A DNA stretch of 64,000 nucleotides from Isoetes taiwanensis (lineage: Eukaryota; Streptophyta; Lycopodiopsida; Isoetales; Isoetaceae): the NCBI GenBank assembly GCA_021234155.1, contig JAJEKV010000008.1, forward strand, positions 22,655,368 to 22,719,367. The letters are read 5' to 3'. The position numbers and the translations under genes are program-made. Every line of letters begins with the position of its first letter. Position 1 is the stretch's first letter. Shown here piece after piece: positions 1-10,676 of the stretch. The notes under the pieces were generated by a model. It had not been told where the DNA came from, ran no database searches, and worked only from the letters and a program-made list of their open reading frames with translations.

Positions 1-929
1 CTATTATATTCTATTCTTCCAATATGTAATTGATGTTGTTTGCATATACATGCATAATTGGATGAATTATTAAGGAACAAAGTCACAGCTCAATATTGAT
101 CTCGGGAGGTTTGAATACCTTAAACCTACTTGTGTACACAGGCTGAAGGAGAGAAACACATGTTGTTGTGTGAAGCACGCGTAAGTTTAACTATACAGAA
201 AAGCATTTAATATTACGAGGACCAAGTGGCATATTAATTGTACATTTTATGCAATGTTTGTATTGCAGAGAGCCATGATAATATGTATCAGGCACTATCT
301 CAAACATTTCTTCGAACTATAAACGCACTTTGGAACGCAATAGTTGTGACAAGGTAGATGGTGCCGAGTGGCATCGATTAAATTATGCGAAGAGGGAGTA
401 TAACTATTGTGGAAGAAAGAAATATCAGTTATGTCCTCAAGAAGAAGACCCTGTTGGAGATGCAATTATAGACTAGAAAGTCTACTAATATGTCAATGAG
501 ACAACCAAGAGAAGAACTTCTAGAAGAATAAAATTGGTTAGCATGATGACTATAATTGACAAACTGTTTGACAATCTTGCAAAGTTTACATATTATAATT
601 TTACAGCTCATTTGCAGAACATGCAATTCAAGAAGTCTTTTAAAACTTTGAGGGATAATGTTGTTTTGTCTGTCATGGATTTTTGCAAAATATTACACTG
701 CGGCCCCTAAGAGAGGTCCAATTTGAACATTGAAAAAATGAGCAGATTACCATTTTTATGCATGTCACAATGATAAAAGTGAATGGCAAGTGAATAAAAG
801 CTATTCTTTTTTACATTTCAGATGTGAAGAAACATGATTTCCATTTTGTGCAGCTGGCCTTGAAGAACCATCGCCAATGACGGATGGAGAATGATGGTTC
901 ACACTTGAAAATTCATGTTGTATAGTTAA
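1..929. other. AT-rich stretch, no gene recognised
   Basis: No open frame here resembles a known protein. Short frames on both strands carry stops. It leads into the degenerate transposase fragment at about 930 and may be the decayed 5' part of that element, but nothing in the sequence proves this. Confidence 0.4.
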
Positions 930-1096
930 ACGGATGTGTTGCACAATTCAAATCATCTTGTGCATTTTATCTAAAGATTGGCAAGTACTATCAAATCCAC
1001 GAAATCAGGATATAATAGAGCTTCTTTGCCGCTGGCCGTGGAAAAGGAGAGAATGATGGCACCAAGGTGCAATTGAAAAGAGATTTCTTCTTGATG
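930..1096 (+). pseudogene. Degenerate transposase fragment (GC..QFK / GRGKGENDG family)
   Basis: Reading the plus strand gives GCVAQFKSSCAFYLKIGKYY, then two stops, then SFFAAGRGKGENDG followed by VQLKRDFF. This pair of motifs (an SDGC-x-QFK block followed by FFA-x-GHGKGE-x-DG) is familiar from an unnamed group of transposon-encoded proteins in plants and animals. The same pair recurs in the window at 50.7-50.9 kb. The SDGC aspartate position is altered, stops interrupt the frame and no start is visible, so this is a dead fragment. The family assignment rests on motif pattern only. Confidence 0.5.
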
Positions 1097-1369
1097 AACA
1101 AAGGAAGGATAAAAAAATATGGCCGTTAAACCATTCGAGACATCAAATATATATAATAAATACATGTGAATCTACTGCCTAAAAATCCAACCACACATGC
1201 ATAGCATAACTCCAAATTCGAAATGAAGTTTGAGATAAGAATCCAAAATAACATTTGATGCAAGAACAGAAATAGTATATGCAAATCGAGAACGAGAAAA
1301 ATAGAAATTTGAAGCAAGAATAGAAATGCAAGAGAACAAAAATCTAAAAGAACCAAGTATTAAAAAAAA

Positions 1370-4138
1370 AAAATCCAGCCAGACCTAGGATCCTAGGTCC
1401 AACATCATCCCTCGGTCAATCCCAAGAAATGTATTATCAATCCTGATTCCGTTTAACGTGAATCCCTGGTACTTATATTCCCTTAGCCATTGACCTTTTT
1501 GACGATTTCTAAGATAAATATCAATGTAATAAACACGAACAAGGATCAAACCAATGCCATTAGACCTTTAGACAATTTTGAGACGTAGAGACTTAAAGCT
1601 TTTACATTTATTAATAGATCACAAATAATTTTTCTTTTGTCAATAACTATTCACATTTAATAACAGATGCATCTGTTCATTGACTAGATAACAATTACTC
1701 AACATTTTCCTCGAACACATATGTTTCTTCTTTATAAAATACGTGGATGTCTTTCATACCATTTAGATCATTATATCATGGCTTGCTAACACTATTTTTG
1801 GTCTGTAACTACTCTGTTTTGAACACTGCAGTGATTAATTTCCGTCACTCATAGGTTAATACCCCAGCAATGCCTATGCATCTTCCCCGTTCTGCTTGCT
1901 TCATAGGTTAATCCAATACTATGCTGCAGAATTTGGTGAGTCTACCCTTGTATTTAAAATTACGTGCCCATGTCTGGTTTATAAATTCCTGTGTGAGGTC
2001 AGCATGCTCATCATTTCCAAGTACATTCATAAGTTGCAGCAAATGGATCTGTATATCTATGTACTTTATCAGCTTCTCTATGCATGTAGCTACTTAATCC
2101 AATTCGTCCCATTTAAACATATTAAACCTGATCATTTGTCAATCTTTAGATGATTTGCATGTTAAACATGTGCAAACTACAGCCATTGATATCTATGTAC
2201 TTTATCAGCTTCTCTATGCATGTAGCTACTTAATCCAATTCGTCCCATTTAAACATATTAAACCTGATCATTTGTCAATCTTTAGATGATTTGCATGTTA
2301 AACATGTGCAAACTACAGCCATTGCATGCATGATATTTTATGATAATCACGGGGCTTTAGCGGATATCTTTAACCTAATATGCGTAAAAGGACATTTGAA
2401 TTCTTGTTGATGTCAGCTGCCTGTTTGTTCCAAATGTATACCACTTATAGTGGCGAACCGTGATCGCCATTTCTACCGCTTTTTAGGGGACTTCAAATAT
2501 CTTTTGATTCTTTAGTTTACATGAAAGTTACTACATGAAAGTTTTAAGACCGCACTCACCGCCTTTTCAAATCATAAGCTTCCATAAAATGAGTGCTAGC
2601 TTTTGCACAAAAACTGCTCACTTATGCTTCCAACATAAGGATTCCTTTACATGTCTACAAAATTAACAGTGGTAAATGGAAATAAGAGTTGTTTTACCTT
2701 TTCTTCCGATACAACTTCGCGTTTAACGCTTTACCATAATCATACTAAGTACAAAATGACCTGTTTTAACTTGTGTAGAAGGTCCGATACATATAAAACC
2801 GAAGGCAACTTCTTGTCTATCTTCCGGATTTTTGCCCAAGTCCATGTCCAGATCTACCAAGTACACCAAACGAAAAGCAAGAAAAGATACAAGGGTAGGG
2901 AGAGGTCCGGTACACTGCAGCCAAACATCAAAACTTTTAGCATAAAATGGTAAAGATTGAAGGGGCCAAAGGTACAATGGAGCCCTCTGCTTATAGCCGA
3001 TCAGCTTTGTATCCTTCCTCGCCTGTTAGTATCCTTTAATAGATCCGTGTTTTATTAGAAATTATCAGAAACAAAAAGATACTATGGTTGCTCAAACCAG
3101 CTTATGCAAAGGTAATTTACCTTTTCATAAGGCTTATTTTTTAACACCGCTTTTCTTGGCATTAGGATATCTTGTACCAATATCGCCTTGATCCGCCGAA
3201 GTCATCGCCTAATTGTGTCTCGTAAGCTGGTCTCTCCTTTATCATGATATCCCCGAAAGCTAATGTTATGAGTAGATCTTCCCCTGACCTTCCTTTTTGT
3301 TTGCCATCGCTCTCTAGTCATGCCAAGATCCCTCTTAAAGCTAAAATCTTTTCTCCGATCACTCATTTTGCGGAAATATCAATGCTATCAAAGAAAGGGA
3401 TAGGTTAAGCGCTCACGCCCAAAATTTTTCATTCAAATATTCTTCCCCTCGAGCTAGAACCACAAGGTCGCCTGCCCCGAAGCCTAATTCTCCTCCATAA
3501 AAAGGGGAAAGCCTTGTGTATTTTATCTAAAGTTTTTCAAGAAATCTTGAGTCCGCCAAACCAACCAATTGGGATATCTTTTCTAAAACTAGGAAGTAGT
3601 GCTCAAACTAAAGCTTTGCCCTAGAATGTAATAACTCCTTATATTTACATAAAGATTTTTCTTACCTTATACCGTGGAGATTTGAATGCCACGATTGCCA
3701 ATGCAAGTGAATCGCCGTCTTTATGGCGTTCGAGGTCTAGCATGGCTGCCAATATAAACCAAGTTCATAATATCCTAATATAATCTTGCTCTTATATATG
3801 ACCATTGACTTCTTATAGCCCTCTATTTCCAAGGGCTGGAGCTTCCAAACCTGTGTTTTAACGGTACTACTTATACATCATTTTGGAGATAAACCAAGGT
3901 GTGGATATGTCTTACCCACCTATGAAGTAAGCCACCCATCATTTCAAGTAGATAGCTTTATCTTTGATGTAATGCATGATTTATTGTTTTTTCGGTCAAA
4001 TGGTATTCCTCATACTACTATCATAAGGCAAGGCTTCAAGGTATGGGCAAATCTTGCCATCTCATGCACTATTATATTTATCTATACAAATAGATGTCTT
4101 TATCATCTAAAGCTATGTAAGGTTAATAATTAAAAAAA
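1370..4138 (-). repeat. PLE1 left (3') flanking repeat, pLTR-like
   Basis: This copy matches 8336-11146 along its whole length in the same orientation. It begins with the AAAATCCAGCCAGACC junction and ends at GTTAATAATT plus an A-run. Compared with the right copy it lacks the ~147-bp block at 10598-10745, carries a 136-bp tandem duplication (2053-2188 and 2189-2324), and differs at many CAG/CTG positions. The short exon-like frame of the right copy (9998-10351) is broken here. Confidence 0.85.
2053..2324. repeat. 136-bp tandem duplication inside PLE1 left repeat
   Basis: ATATCTATGTAC starts at 2053 and again at 2189, and the following 136 bases are repeated head to tail. The homologous right repeat does not contain this duplication. 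It is one of about twenty duplications with the same 136-bp offset in this window and is probably an assembly feature. Confidence 0.9.
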
Positions 4139-4139
4139 G

Positions 4140-4227
4140 CCTACCTCCTACCGTAGGAGTAGGTTGACCTCTTGTAGATAGTCTGTATCATAGGGGAGGG
4201 CAGACCCCTACTGTACAGCAGAGGTCA
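4140..4227 (-). other. Strongly structured segment downstream of the PLE1 RT stop
   Basis: Several nested inverted repeats lie between the RT stop and the left repeat. 4140-4163 folds on itself (CCTACCTCCTA against TAGGAGTAGG). TGACCTCT at 4165-4172 pairs with AGAGGTCA at 4220-4227. Inside that, TAGGGG (4191-4196) pairs with CCCCTA (4205-4210). The RNA could form two adjacent hairpin domains. No hammerhead core (CTGATGA with GAAA) is present. The function is unknown, and PLE2 has no obvious equivalent. Confidence 0.5.
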
Positions 4228-4321
4228 TACCCGTCCCTATTATTTTGTCAATTAATATTTTTAAACTCACCCTACTAAATTTCTGGAAATAGACAGTATG
4301 CTACTTAAAAGACGTACCACA

Positions 4322-6415
4322 TCAATATTGTTTGCTGATCACTTGGATGAGAACTTGTAAGTCGTATTTGATTCCTGGGAATTCATTGTTTCTCAGATAC
4401 AGCAGCACTTTCTTTTTGAGTCCGTAGCTGTCAAAGCCGTTTTTAACGAATTTATTGATGATGTTTATGATGTCCTTTGCAGCCATAATGGGGCAAGAGT
4501 TTATGTATAAATAGGGCATGACCTGAGATAAAATCACATTTCTGGCTTGATGATAGGGTCTGCAGCTGTCAGCATGTACATACCTCATAACCTTAAAGGG
4601 CAGATGGTCCCTCTTGTCAAACTTGTACGTCCTATACAAACCCATTTCTTTGCTCATAACCTCAATAGTCATATTTAGGAAATTTGCTTTATAGCCATAA
4701 CTTCTGTCTGGATCATCCATAAATTTATATGTAGTTTCCTCCTTGATCCCAAGAGTTTGCATATCATAGATTTGCAGGTTCTCTTTGCTCAGTTCTGGCA
4801 GTAGGTTCAAAAATTCTTTAATAATAGGGCAATTGACTGCAAGAAGGTCATCCATGTAACGAAATACATGCTTAAATTTTTCAATATCATTGTATCTTCC
4901 ATGTCTTGCAAGGTTTTTTATGAAAGACACCTCGAACCACGCCAAATACAGATTACACCAGCAAGGACTGCAAGAGAATCCCATAGGGATCCCGCATACT
5001 TGCTGCCATGCACAGTCCCCCATGACAATAAAGCAGTTAGTTAAAAGCCATTCACTGAGATTAGAGAATCTTTCCAGGTCCATTCTGCTCCAGCATTTAC
5101 CTTGGGGGCTATGTTTGAACCATTTGGCAGAATATTCACTTCCTTTTTCTTTTTTAATCCACAACTCCTGGTGATGATTGATGCCTTTCATATACTCCCA
5201 TGTGCTCTTGCATACTAGTCTCATGATTTGGCAAATGCCGTTGTTACCAAATAAAGGGATGTTTTCGTAACATCTTGTAATATCGGCAACAAAAACTTGC
5301 TCAATTTTGGTAGGTAAATTAAGCATCACGTCATAAATAGAGTTAACTACCCAGCATGTCATGGCCTTACCTGGGAGCAAGGTACATATTTTGGAGCAGA
5401 TCTTTTTAGATATGTCTGGCCATAGTTCCAAAATGTTGTTAAGCACAGCGGTGATAATGTGGGAAATTTCTGTGTATACAGTGCCATGGGCATTTGTGAT
5501 CCATCTGAAGTCCTTTTTGTGGGCCTTAAAGATGCCTAACAGGTAAGGGAGGCTATCAGATTCAAAGTCGGTGTTTCCAATAAGCTCTTCAATTTCATTT
5601 TTAACTTTGGACTTGATTCTTTCAGGTGGATTTTCCATTAGGAGGAAATCCTTGCTGCATAATCGTTTTAAAGCCAGAGTTCTAATAAAACTCGGACATA
5701 TGAATGCCGGGTTATTGGATGCTTTGTCTATACCGGATATATAGAAGTTTTGGCATAGCCATTCCAGATTGCTGTTGACAGCAGTGTCACTAAGAGCAAA
5801 TTTTCTTGTGGCATCTACATTGTATGCTTCTTTGACAGCTGCTAGGGCACTGTCTACTACCTTTTCCGTGATGACGGATCTGTCATTTTCATGTACTATA
5901 TAAGTGTATTTGTGTGTTTCAAATAAAGCTTCACAAATACATGATATTTCCTCCTTGAATGCTTTTCGTTCAAGCACTCTGTTAGGGATGTGGTTTAATC
6001 CCTTTTTGAACATGCCTCTCAATGTCGTGTTATGGATAATGCTTAAATCTGTGGTGCAGATATGCCCTGTTTGGCAGTCCACAAATCTACCAAGTGATTG
6101 GTTTTGACATGGGCATTTAACCTCTCGGTCAGTGGCAAAAATAAGATATGGCTTGTAGCACATATCTTGAAGACACTCCGTGTACTTCCAGCTGAACATA
6201 GTGTCTGCTATTATCTTTTTTCCATTATCTCCAAGTACTGCAATGATGGTGGCAGAAATGATTTTAGGTAGACAAATCCTATCCAGTATCTTGGAAAGAA
6301 AAGTGCAGTGGACGATTTTCTTTTTATCCTTCTTTCCATTGATTCCAAGATGTAAGCGCCCCAAACTATCCTTGCTTAAAACTTTTCTGAACTGCAACAC
6401 ATAAATAACAAGCAT
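4322..6415 (-). CDS. Penelope-clade reverse transcriptase (PLE1)
   Basis: This is an intact 697-aa frame. A C-x-C...H...H cluster (CPC at 101-103, GHICTTDL at 117-124, H127) is followed by DKASNNPAFICP (about 230-241). Next come the fingers motif FKAHKKDFRWITNAHG (about 296-311), motif A VADITRCYENIPL (376-388), motif B GIPMGFSCSPCWCNLYLAW (475-493) and motif C FRYMDDLLAVN (518-528). The thumb-like FLNMTIEV (589-596) and YKFDKRD-LPF follow. This motif set is typical of Penelope/telomerase-type RTs, and DKASNN recalls the Naiad/Chlamys lineage. No GIY-YIG endonuclease is visible. About 85 residues separate motif A from B, an unusually long insertion also seen in PLE2. The real exon probably starts at 6391, after TGTTGCAG, so the first nine codons may be intronic. 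The stop is followed after 4 nt by GTACGT, a possible splice donor. Confidence 0.85.
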   Translation of the reverse strand: MLVIYVLQFRKVLSKDSLGRLHLGINGKKDKKKIVHCTFLSKILDRICLPKIISATIIAVLGDNGKKIIADTMFSWKYTECLQDMCYKPYLIFATDREVKCPCQNQSLGRFVDCQTGHICTTDLSIIHNTTLRGMFKKGLNHIPNRVLERKAFKEEISCICEALFETHKYTYIVHENDRSVITEKVVDSALAAVKEAYNVDATRKFALSDTAVNSNLEWLCQNFYISGIDKASNNPAFICPSFIRTLALKRLCSKDFLLMENPPERIKSKVKNEIEELIGNTDFESDSLPYLLGIFKAHKKDFRWITNAHGTVYTEISHIITAVLNNILELWPDISKKICSKICTLLPGKAMTCWVVNSIYDVMLNLPTKIEQVFVADITRCYENIPLFGNNGICQIMRLVCKSTWEYMKGINHHQELWIKKEKGSEYSAKWFKHSPQGKCWSRMDLERFSNLSEWLLTNCFIVMGDCAWQQVCGIPMGFSCSPCWCNLYLAWFEVSFIKNLARHGRYNDIEKFKHVFRYMDDLLAVNCPIIKEFLNLLPELSKENLQIYDMQTLGIKEETTYKFMDDPDRSYGYKANFLNMTIEVMSKEMGLYRTYKFDKRDHLPFKVMRYVHADSCRPYHQARNVILSQVMPYLYINSCPIMAAKDIINIINKFVKNGFDSYGLKKKVLLYLRNNEFPGIKYDLQVLIQVISKQY

Positions 6416-6658
6416 CTATTAATTATTTGACCATTCTGTCTGGTAAGCACCAGCGAATCTGATCATGGATTTTACAGCCATCAGCATGGCTATTGAATCA
6501 TGTGGCCGAATGGCATTTTGAGATCAATGATCTCTTTTTGACTGTGCTGTACTTTCAATGTACTCTTATATTTATTCTTAAATTCATACATGTTAATACA
6601 CATGCTTTATGTCATTTGCTACTATAGAGTAAATGTTTAAACAGAAATTTGGACTAAC
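6392..6658 (-). other. Putative intron between PLE1 ORF1 and RT
   Basis: On the minus strand the donor-like AACAAAG/GTTAGT ends at 6658. The acceptor-like TTATTTATGTGTTGCAG ends at 6392. The RT homology shared with PLE2 (KVLSKDSLGRLHL against RSLVKDCQGRLHL) begins directly after the acceptor. PLE2 has a comparable intron at 39061-39374. Splicing is inferred from sequence only. Confidence 0.5.
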
Positions 6659-6665
6659 CTTTGTT

Positions 6666-8219
6666 CTAGGTGTTGAATCCCAGTGCCTGTACTACGGCAG
6701 CATCCTTGTGGTCGATAACAGAAGCACTTTTAGTGACTGAGTGTCCTGCATGGTCTGGTGTGCACAAACTCTCCACTGTAGCACTTTCACATGCTTTGTT
6801 ACCGCCTGCCCCTGGGGCAACAGTGAGTCTCGGGGGTTGTGTAACCTTGCTCTGTGAGCTACTACCAATGCTTGCATGAGTTTTTCTTGTTGACCTGCTG
6901 TGATTGCTGTAAGCTGCCTTTGGTGTCTTCATGAAGGTCACATGTTTGATAGTTTTCTCACAAATGTCATTCATTTTGTTTCTTGGCTTTGTTATCATGA
7001 AGTCAGCCCATGGATCCTCTGCTAAGAGTCTGGTCATGATTGCTGTAAGCTGCCTTTGGTGTCTTCATGAAGGTCACATGTTTGATAGTTTTCTCACAAA
7101 TGTCATTCATTTTGTTTCTTGGCTTTGTTATCATGAAGTCAGCCCATGGATCCTCTGCTAAGAGTCTGGTCATATCCAGTAGAGAGTTCCTGATTTCAAG
7201 ATAGGCCAGATATGCCATGATGCTCTTTTTAAAGGTGGTTTTGAGCATGTTTCGAAGAGAACATTTGAACAAAGACAAGACATGTTGGGAAATAAGGTAT
7301 CAAGGTTGTTGAACATGTACCATACCAAGGCGGATCGCTTTTCCGCCATGTTATCCCCGCACCCGCTTTCCTTGGATCTGTTGGCCTTATTTCTTCCTCT
7401 TTGGTGATTCACATCCGCATTTCAAGTATGGGCACATGGTCCTCCGGATCTTTTGAGATAAAAGTCATCACGCTTTAGAGGATATGCCATATGGCTTTTT
7501 TTTGATCGACATATATGAAATCTTCCTCGTTGCATGTTTTATCAGATTGGGGCAAGGGCCCCAAAGTTCTTTGACCGCCAAATCCCTTGATTGTACAGTA
7601 TACTTTGGCATTCAACAAGCCTTTCCGGCATGATCGGATATAGCATGCAGTTATTGAGGGTGAACTGAAACTCACCGTCATTATCCCCAACTGTATTGGC
7701 CTTGATCTTAAGTAATTCCTTATCTTCCTCCGAAAGTAGAGCATCTCCAAATGGGTCATCCTCTTTGCTTTCCTGTTCAAATTGCATAATGTTTTCTTCA
7801 CCATTCTCCTCCTTTACATTGTTGGCAGCTTTCAGTGCAACCACGCCTTTTAAATATTCTGCTTTGCATTTGTCCTCTTCCATGGTCCATTGGTAGATTT
7901 TTCCAGGTAGGGTCTCATATATGCCGTTGACTATGATACCAATATCCATGCTGGTAGCCTTGTTAAGAGCTGGAAATATTTTGATCCACTCGCTACACCC
8001 CATATGTGAGACAGCTGAGAATTCTCCAGATTTCCTAAGTGCTTCTTTTTCATGGATAAGTTCGTGCGCATCCAGGTTTTTGATGCAGCTGAGAATAGTC
8101 TGCACTGCTTTGTTTGGGCATTCCATTTTGCTGGCTGCATAACCAAGAGCAGTTAGCTCCTTATTCCAAGTTGGTGGGACAATCTCGAATTCCACCTCAT
8201 CAATGTATTTGTTTTCTTC
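6666..8219 (-). pseudogene. PLE1 ORF1, unknown conserved protein (frame-broken)
   Basis: The exon probably opens at 8219 after ATATTACAG (EENKYIDEVEFEIVPPTW). It reads openly to about 7540 and then continues in other frames to a TAG at 6666. Blocks shared with PLE2 ORF1 include GEFSAVSHMG, LPGKIYQWTMEEDKCK, DDPFGDALLSEEDKELL, FTLNNCMLYPIMPERLVE, GIWRSKNFG, DFIYVDQKK, and DPWAD...KM..ICEKTIK, followed by a low-complexity, Ser/Thr/Pro-rich tail. I recognise no known domain and no catalytic signature. The frame is broken around 7170-7540, and by an exact 136-bp tandem duplication (6901-7036 and 7037-7172) that may be an assembly artefact. It lies immediately upstream of RT in the same direction, so it is probably the element's ORF1 or accessory protein. 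Confidence 0.6.
6901..7172. repeat. 136-bp tandem duplication inside PLE1 ORF1
   Basis: TGATTGCTGTAAGC begins at 6901 and again at 7037. The two 136-bp units are adjacent and essentially identical. The unit codes for the DPWAD...CEKTIK block, so the duplication disrupts the frame. PLE2 has a single copy of this block. Confidence 0.9.
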
Positions 8220-8615
8220 CTGTAATATAGGTCAGAACATTAGTAACTATGTTTAAATGTAATCTTCTTTCACAAACCAGATCAAAGCTAAGGGATTTAA
8301 GCATCCCTTGTTGTACCAAGGAATTGAAGTGTCTAAAAAAATCCAGCCAGACCTAGGATCCTAGGTCCAACATCATCCCTCGGTCAATCCCAAGAAATGT
8401 ATTATCAATCCTGATTCCGTTTAACGTGAATCCCTGGTACTTATATTCCCTTAGCCATTGACCTTTTTGACGATTTCTAAGATAAATATCAATGTAATAA
8501 ACACGAACAAGGATCAAACCAATGCCATTAGACCTTTAGACAATTTTGAGACGTAGAGACTTAAAGCTTTTACATTTATTAATAGATCACAAATAATTTT
8601 TCTTTTGTCAATAAC

Positions 8616-8887
8616 TATTCACATTTAATAACAGATGCATCTGTTCATTGACTAGATAACAATTACTCAACATTTTCCTCGAACACATATGTTTCTTCTT
8701 TATAAAATACGTGGATGTCTTTCATACCATTTAGATCATTATATCATGGCTTATTCACATTTAATAACAGATGCATCTGTTCATTGACTAGATAACAATT
8801 ACTCAACATTTTCCTCGAACACATATGTTTCTTCTTTATAAAATACGTGGATGTCTTTCATACCATTTAGATCATTATATCATGGCT
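8616..8887. repeat. 136-bp tandem duplication inside PLE1 right repeat
   Basis: TATTCACATTTAATAAC starts at 8616 and at 8752. The left repeat has this segment only once, so the event is specific to this copy or to its assembly. Confidence 0.9.
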
Positions 8888-10020
8888 TGCTAACACTATT
8901 TTTGGTCTGTAACTACTCTGTTTTGAACACTGCAGTGATTAATTTCCGTCACTCATAGGTTAATACCCCAAAGAATGCCTATGCATCTTCCCCGCGCTCG
9001 CTTGCTTCATAGGTTAATCCAATACTATCTTTGCAGAATTTGGTGAGTCTACCCATGCATGTAGCTACTTAATCCAATTCGTCCCATTTAAACATATTAA
9101 ACCTGATCATTTGTCAATCTTTAGATGATTTGCATGTTAAACATGTGCAAACTACAGCCATTGCATGCATGATATTTTATGATAATCTGGGGCTTTTAGC
9201 AGATATCTTTAACCGAATATGCAGAAAAGGACATTTGAATTCTTCAGTGATGCTGCTGTCTAAGCTGTTCCAGCTGCAGCCACTTATAGTGGCGAACCAG
9301 ATCTGCCATTTCTACCTGCTTTTTTAGGGGACTTCAAATATCTTTTGGATTCTTTAGTTTACATGAAAGTTACTACATGAAAGTTTTAAGACCAGACTAC
9401 TGCCTTTTTCAAATCATAAGCTTCCATAAAATGAGTGCTAGCTTTTGCACAAAAACCTGTTCACTTATGCTTCCAACATAAGGATTCCTTTACATGTCTA
9501 CAAAATTAACAGGGTAAAATGGAAATAAGAGTTGTTTTACCTTTTCTTCTGATACAACTTCTGTCTTTAACGTTTTACCATAATCATACTAAGTACAAAA
9601 TGACCTGTTTTAACTTGTGTAGAAGGTCTGATACATATAAAAACCAGTGGCAACTTCTGCTTGTCTATCTTCCGGATTTTTGCCCAAGTCCATGTCCAGA
9701 TCTACCAAGTACACCAAACGAAAAGCAAGAAAAGATACAAGGGTAGGAGAGGTCCGGTACCTGCAGCCAAACATCAAAACTTTAGCATAAAAATGGTAAA
9801 GATTGAAGGGCCAAAAGGTACAATGGAGCCTCTCGGTTTATAGCCGATCAGCCCTTGTATCCTTCTGCCCTGTTAGTATCCTTTAATAGATCTGTGTTTT
9901 ATTAGAAATTACTGTAAACAAAAGATACTATGGTTGCTCAAACCAGTTATGCAGTGCACTTACCTTTTCATAAGGCTTATTTTTTAACACTGTTCTTTCA
10001 GTGCATTAGGATATCTTGTA

Positions 10021-10351
10021 CCTGAATATCGTCTTGATCCGAAGCGTAGTCATCAGCTAATTGTGTCTCAGGTAAGCTGGTCTCTCCTTTATCATGATAT
10101 CCTGAGCTAATGTTATGAGTAGATCTTCCCCCAGACCTTCCTTTTTTGTTTGCCATCGTTCCTCTAGTCATGCCAGCATCCCTCTTAAAGCTAAAATCTT
10201 TTCTCTGATCACTCATTTTGCTGGAAATATCAATGCTATCAGCAAGGGATAGGTAAGCTAAGCGTTCACGTTCCAGCTCTTTTTCATTCAAATATTCTTC
10301 CTCAGAGCTAGAACCACAAGGCCGCCCGTCTGAGTCGAATTCTCTCTCCAT
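10021..10351 (-). CDS. Putative PLE1 5' exon, charged peptide
   Basis: This minus-strand frame starts at MEREFDSDGRPCG and continues through EEEYLNEKELERERLAYLSL to DDIQ. It then meets CAG/GTACAAG, a possible donor. The peptide is acidic and hydrophilic. PLE2 carries a related segment at the same place (LNDIELERRVLQLSIES at about 36590-36650), so the sequence seems to be under coding constraint. It lies inside the repeat, upstream of ORF1 on the same strand, and would have to be spliced to ORF1. Without splicing the frame stops at 9998. Confidence 0.45.
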
Positions 10352-10517
10352 AAAAAGGGGAAAGCCTTGTGTATTTTATCTAAAGTTTTTCAGTAAATCT
10401 TGAGTCTGCCACAACCTGCGTGGGATATCTTTTCTAAAACTAGGAAGTAGTGCTCAAACTAAAGCTTTGCCCTAGAATGTAATAACTCCTTATATTTACA
10501 TAAAGATTTTTCTTACC

Positions 10518-10676
10518 TTATACCGTGAGATTTGAATGCCACGATTGCCAATGCTGAAGTACTGTCAGTTTATGGCGTTCGAGGTCTAGCATGGCTGCCA
10601 CAGGTCGCCTTCCATAGCTGCCGGATTCAACTTTGACGGCTGTTTTGCTTTTCCTACGTTCAGTCCTACTAGTATA
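10518..10676 (-). CDS. Putative PLE1 first coding exon
   Basis: A minus-strand open stretch reads TERRKSKTAVKVESGSYG and then RRPVAAMLDLERHK. It ends at TATAAG/GTAAG, a good donor. The PLE2 left repeat has VKIENATDYGRDLALRMGI just before its own donor at 36722, which is clearly related. In this copy a one-base difference puts TAA before the donor; the left repeat's version of the same bases (CCGTGGAGA) keeps the frame open. Part of the exon lies in the block missing from the left repeat. No start codon was identified. Confidence 0.4.
   Translation of the reverse strand, partial: YTSRTERRKSKTAVKVESGSYGRRPVAAMLDLERHKLTVLQHWQSWHSNLTV

Noticed and set aside
4890-6404. Plus-strand open frames opposite the PLE1 RT (and similarly at 37033-39042)
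   Set aside because: They are antisense shadows of a frame with clear RT motifs and show no motif of their own.
4322-6415. RT as a domesticated cellular rvt gene
   Set aside because: Two diverged copies each with element-type flanking repeats favour a mobile element; kept only as a minor alternative because of the long insertion in the RT.
10036-10060. Hammerhead ribozyme in the PLE1 repeat (CTGATGA on the minus strand)
   Set aside because: The stem II, GAAA and cleavage-site elements are missing, and the bases lie within the putative exon (LADDYAS). No other complete core was seen.
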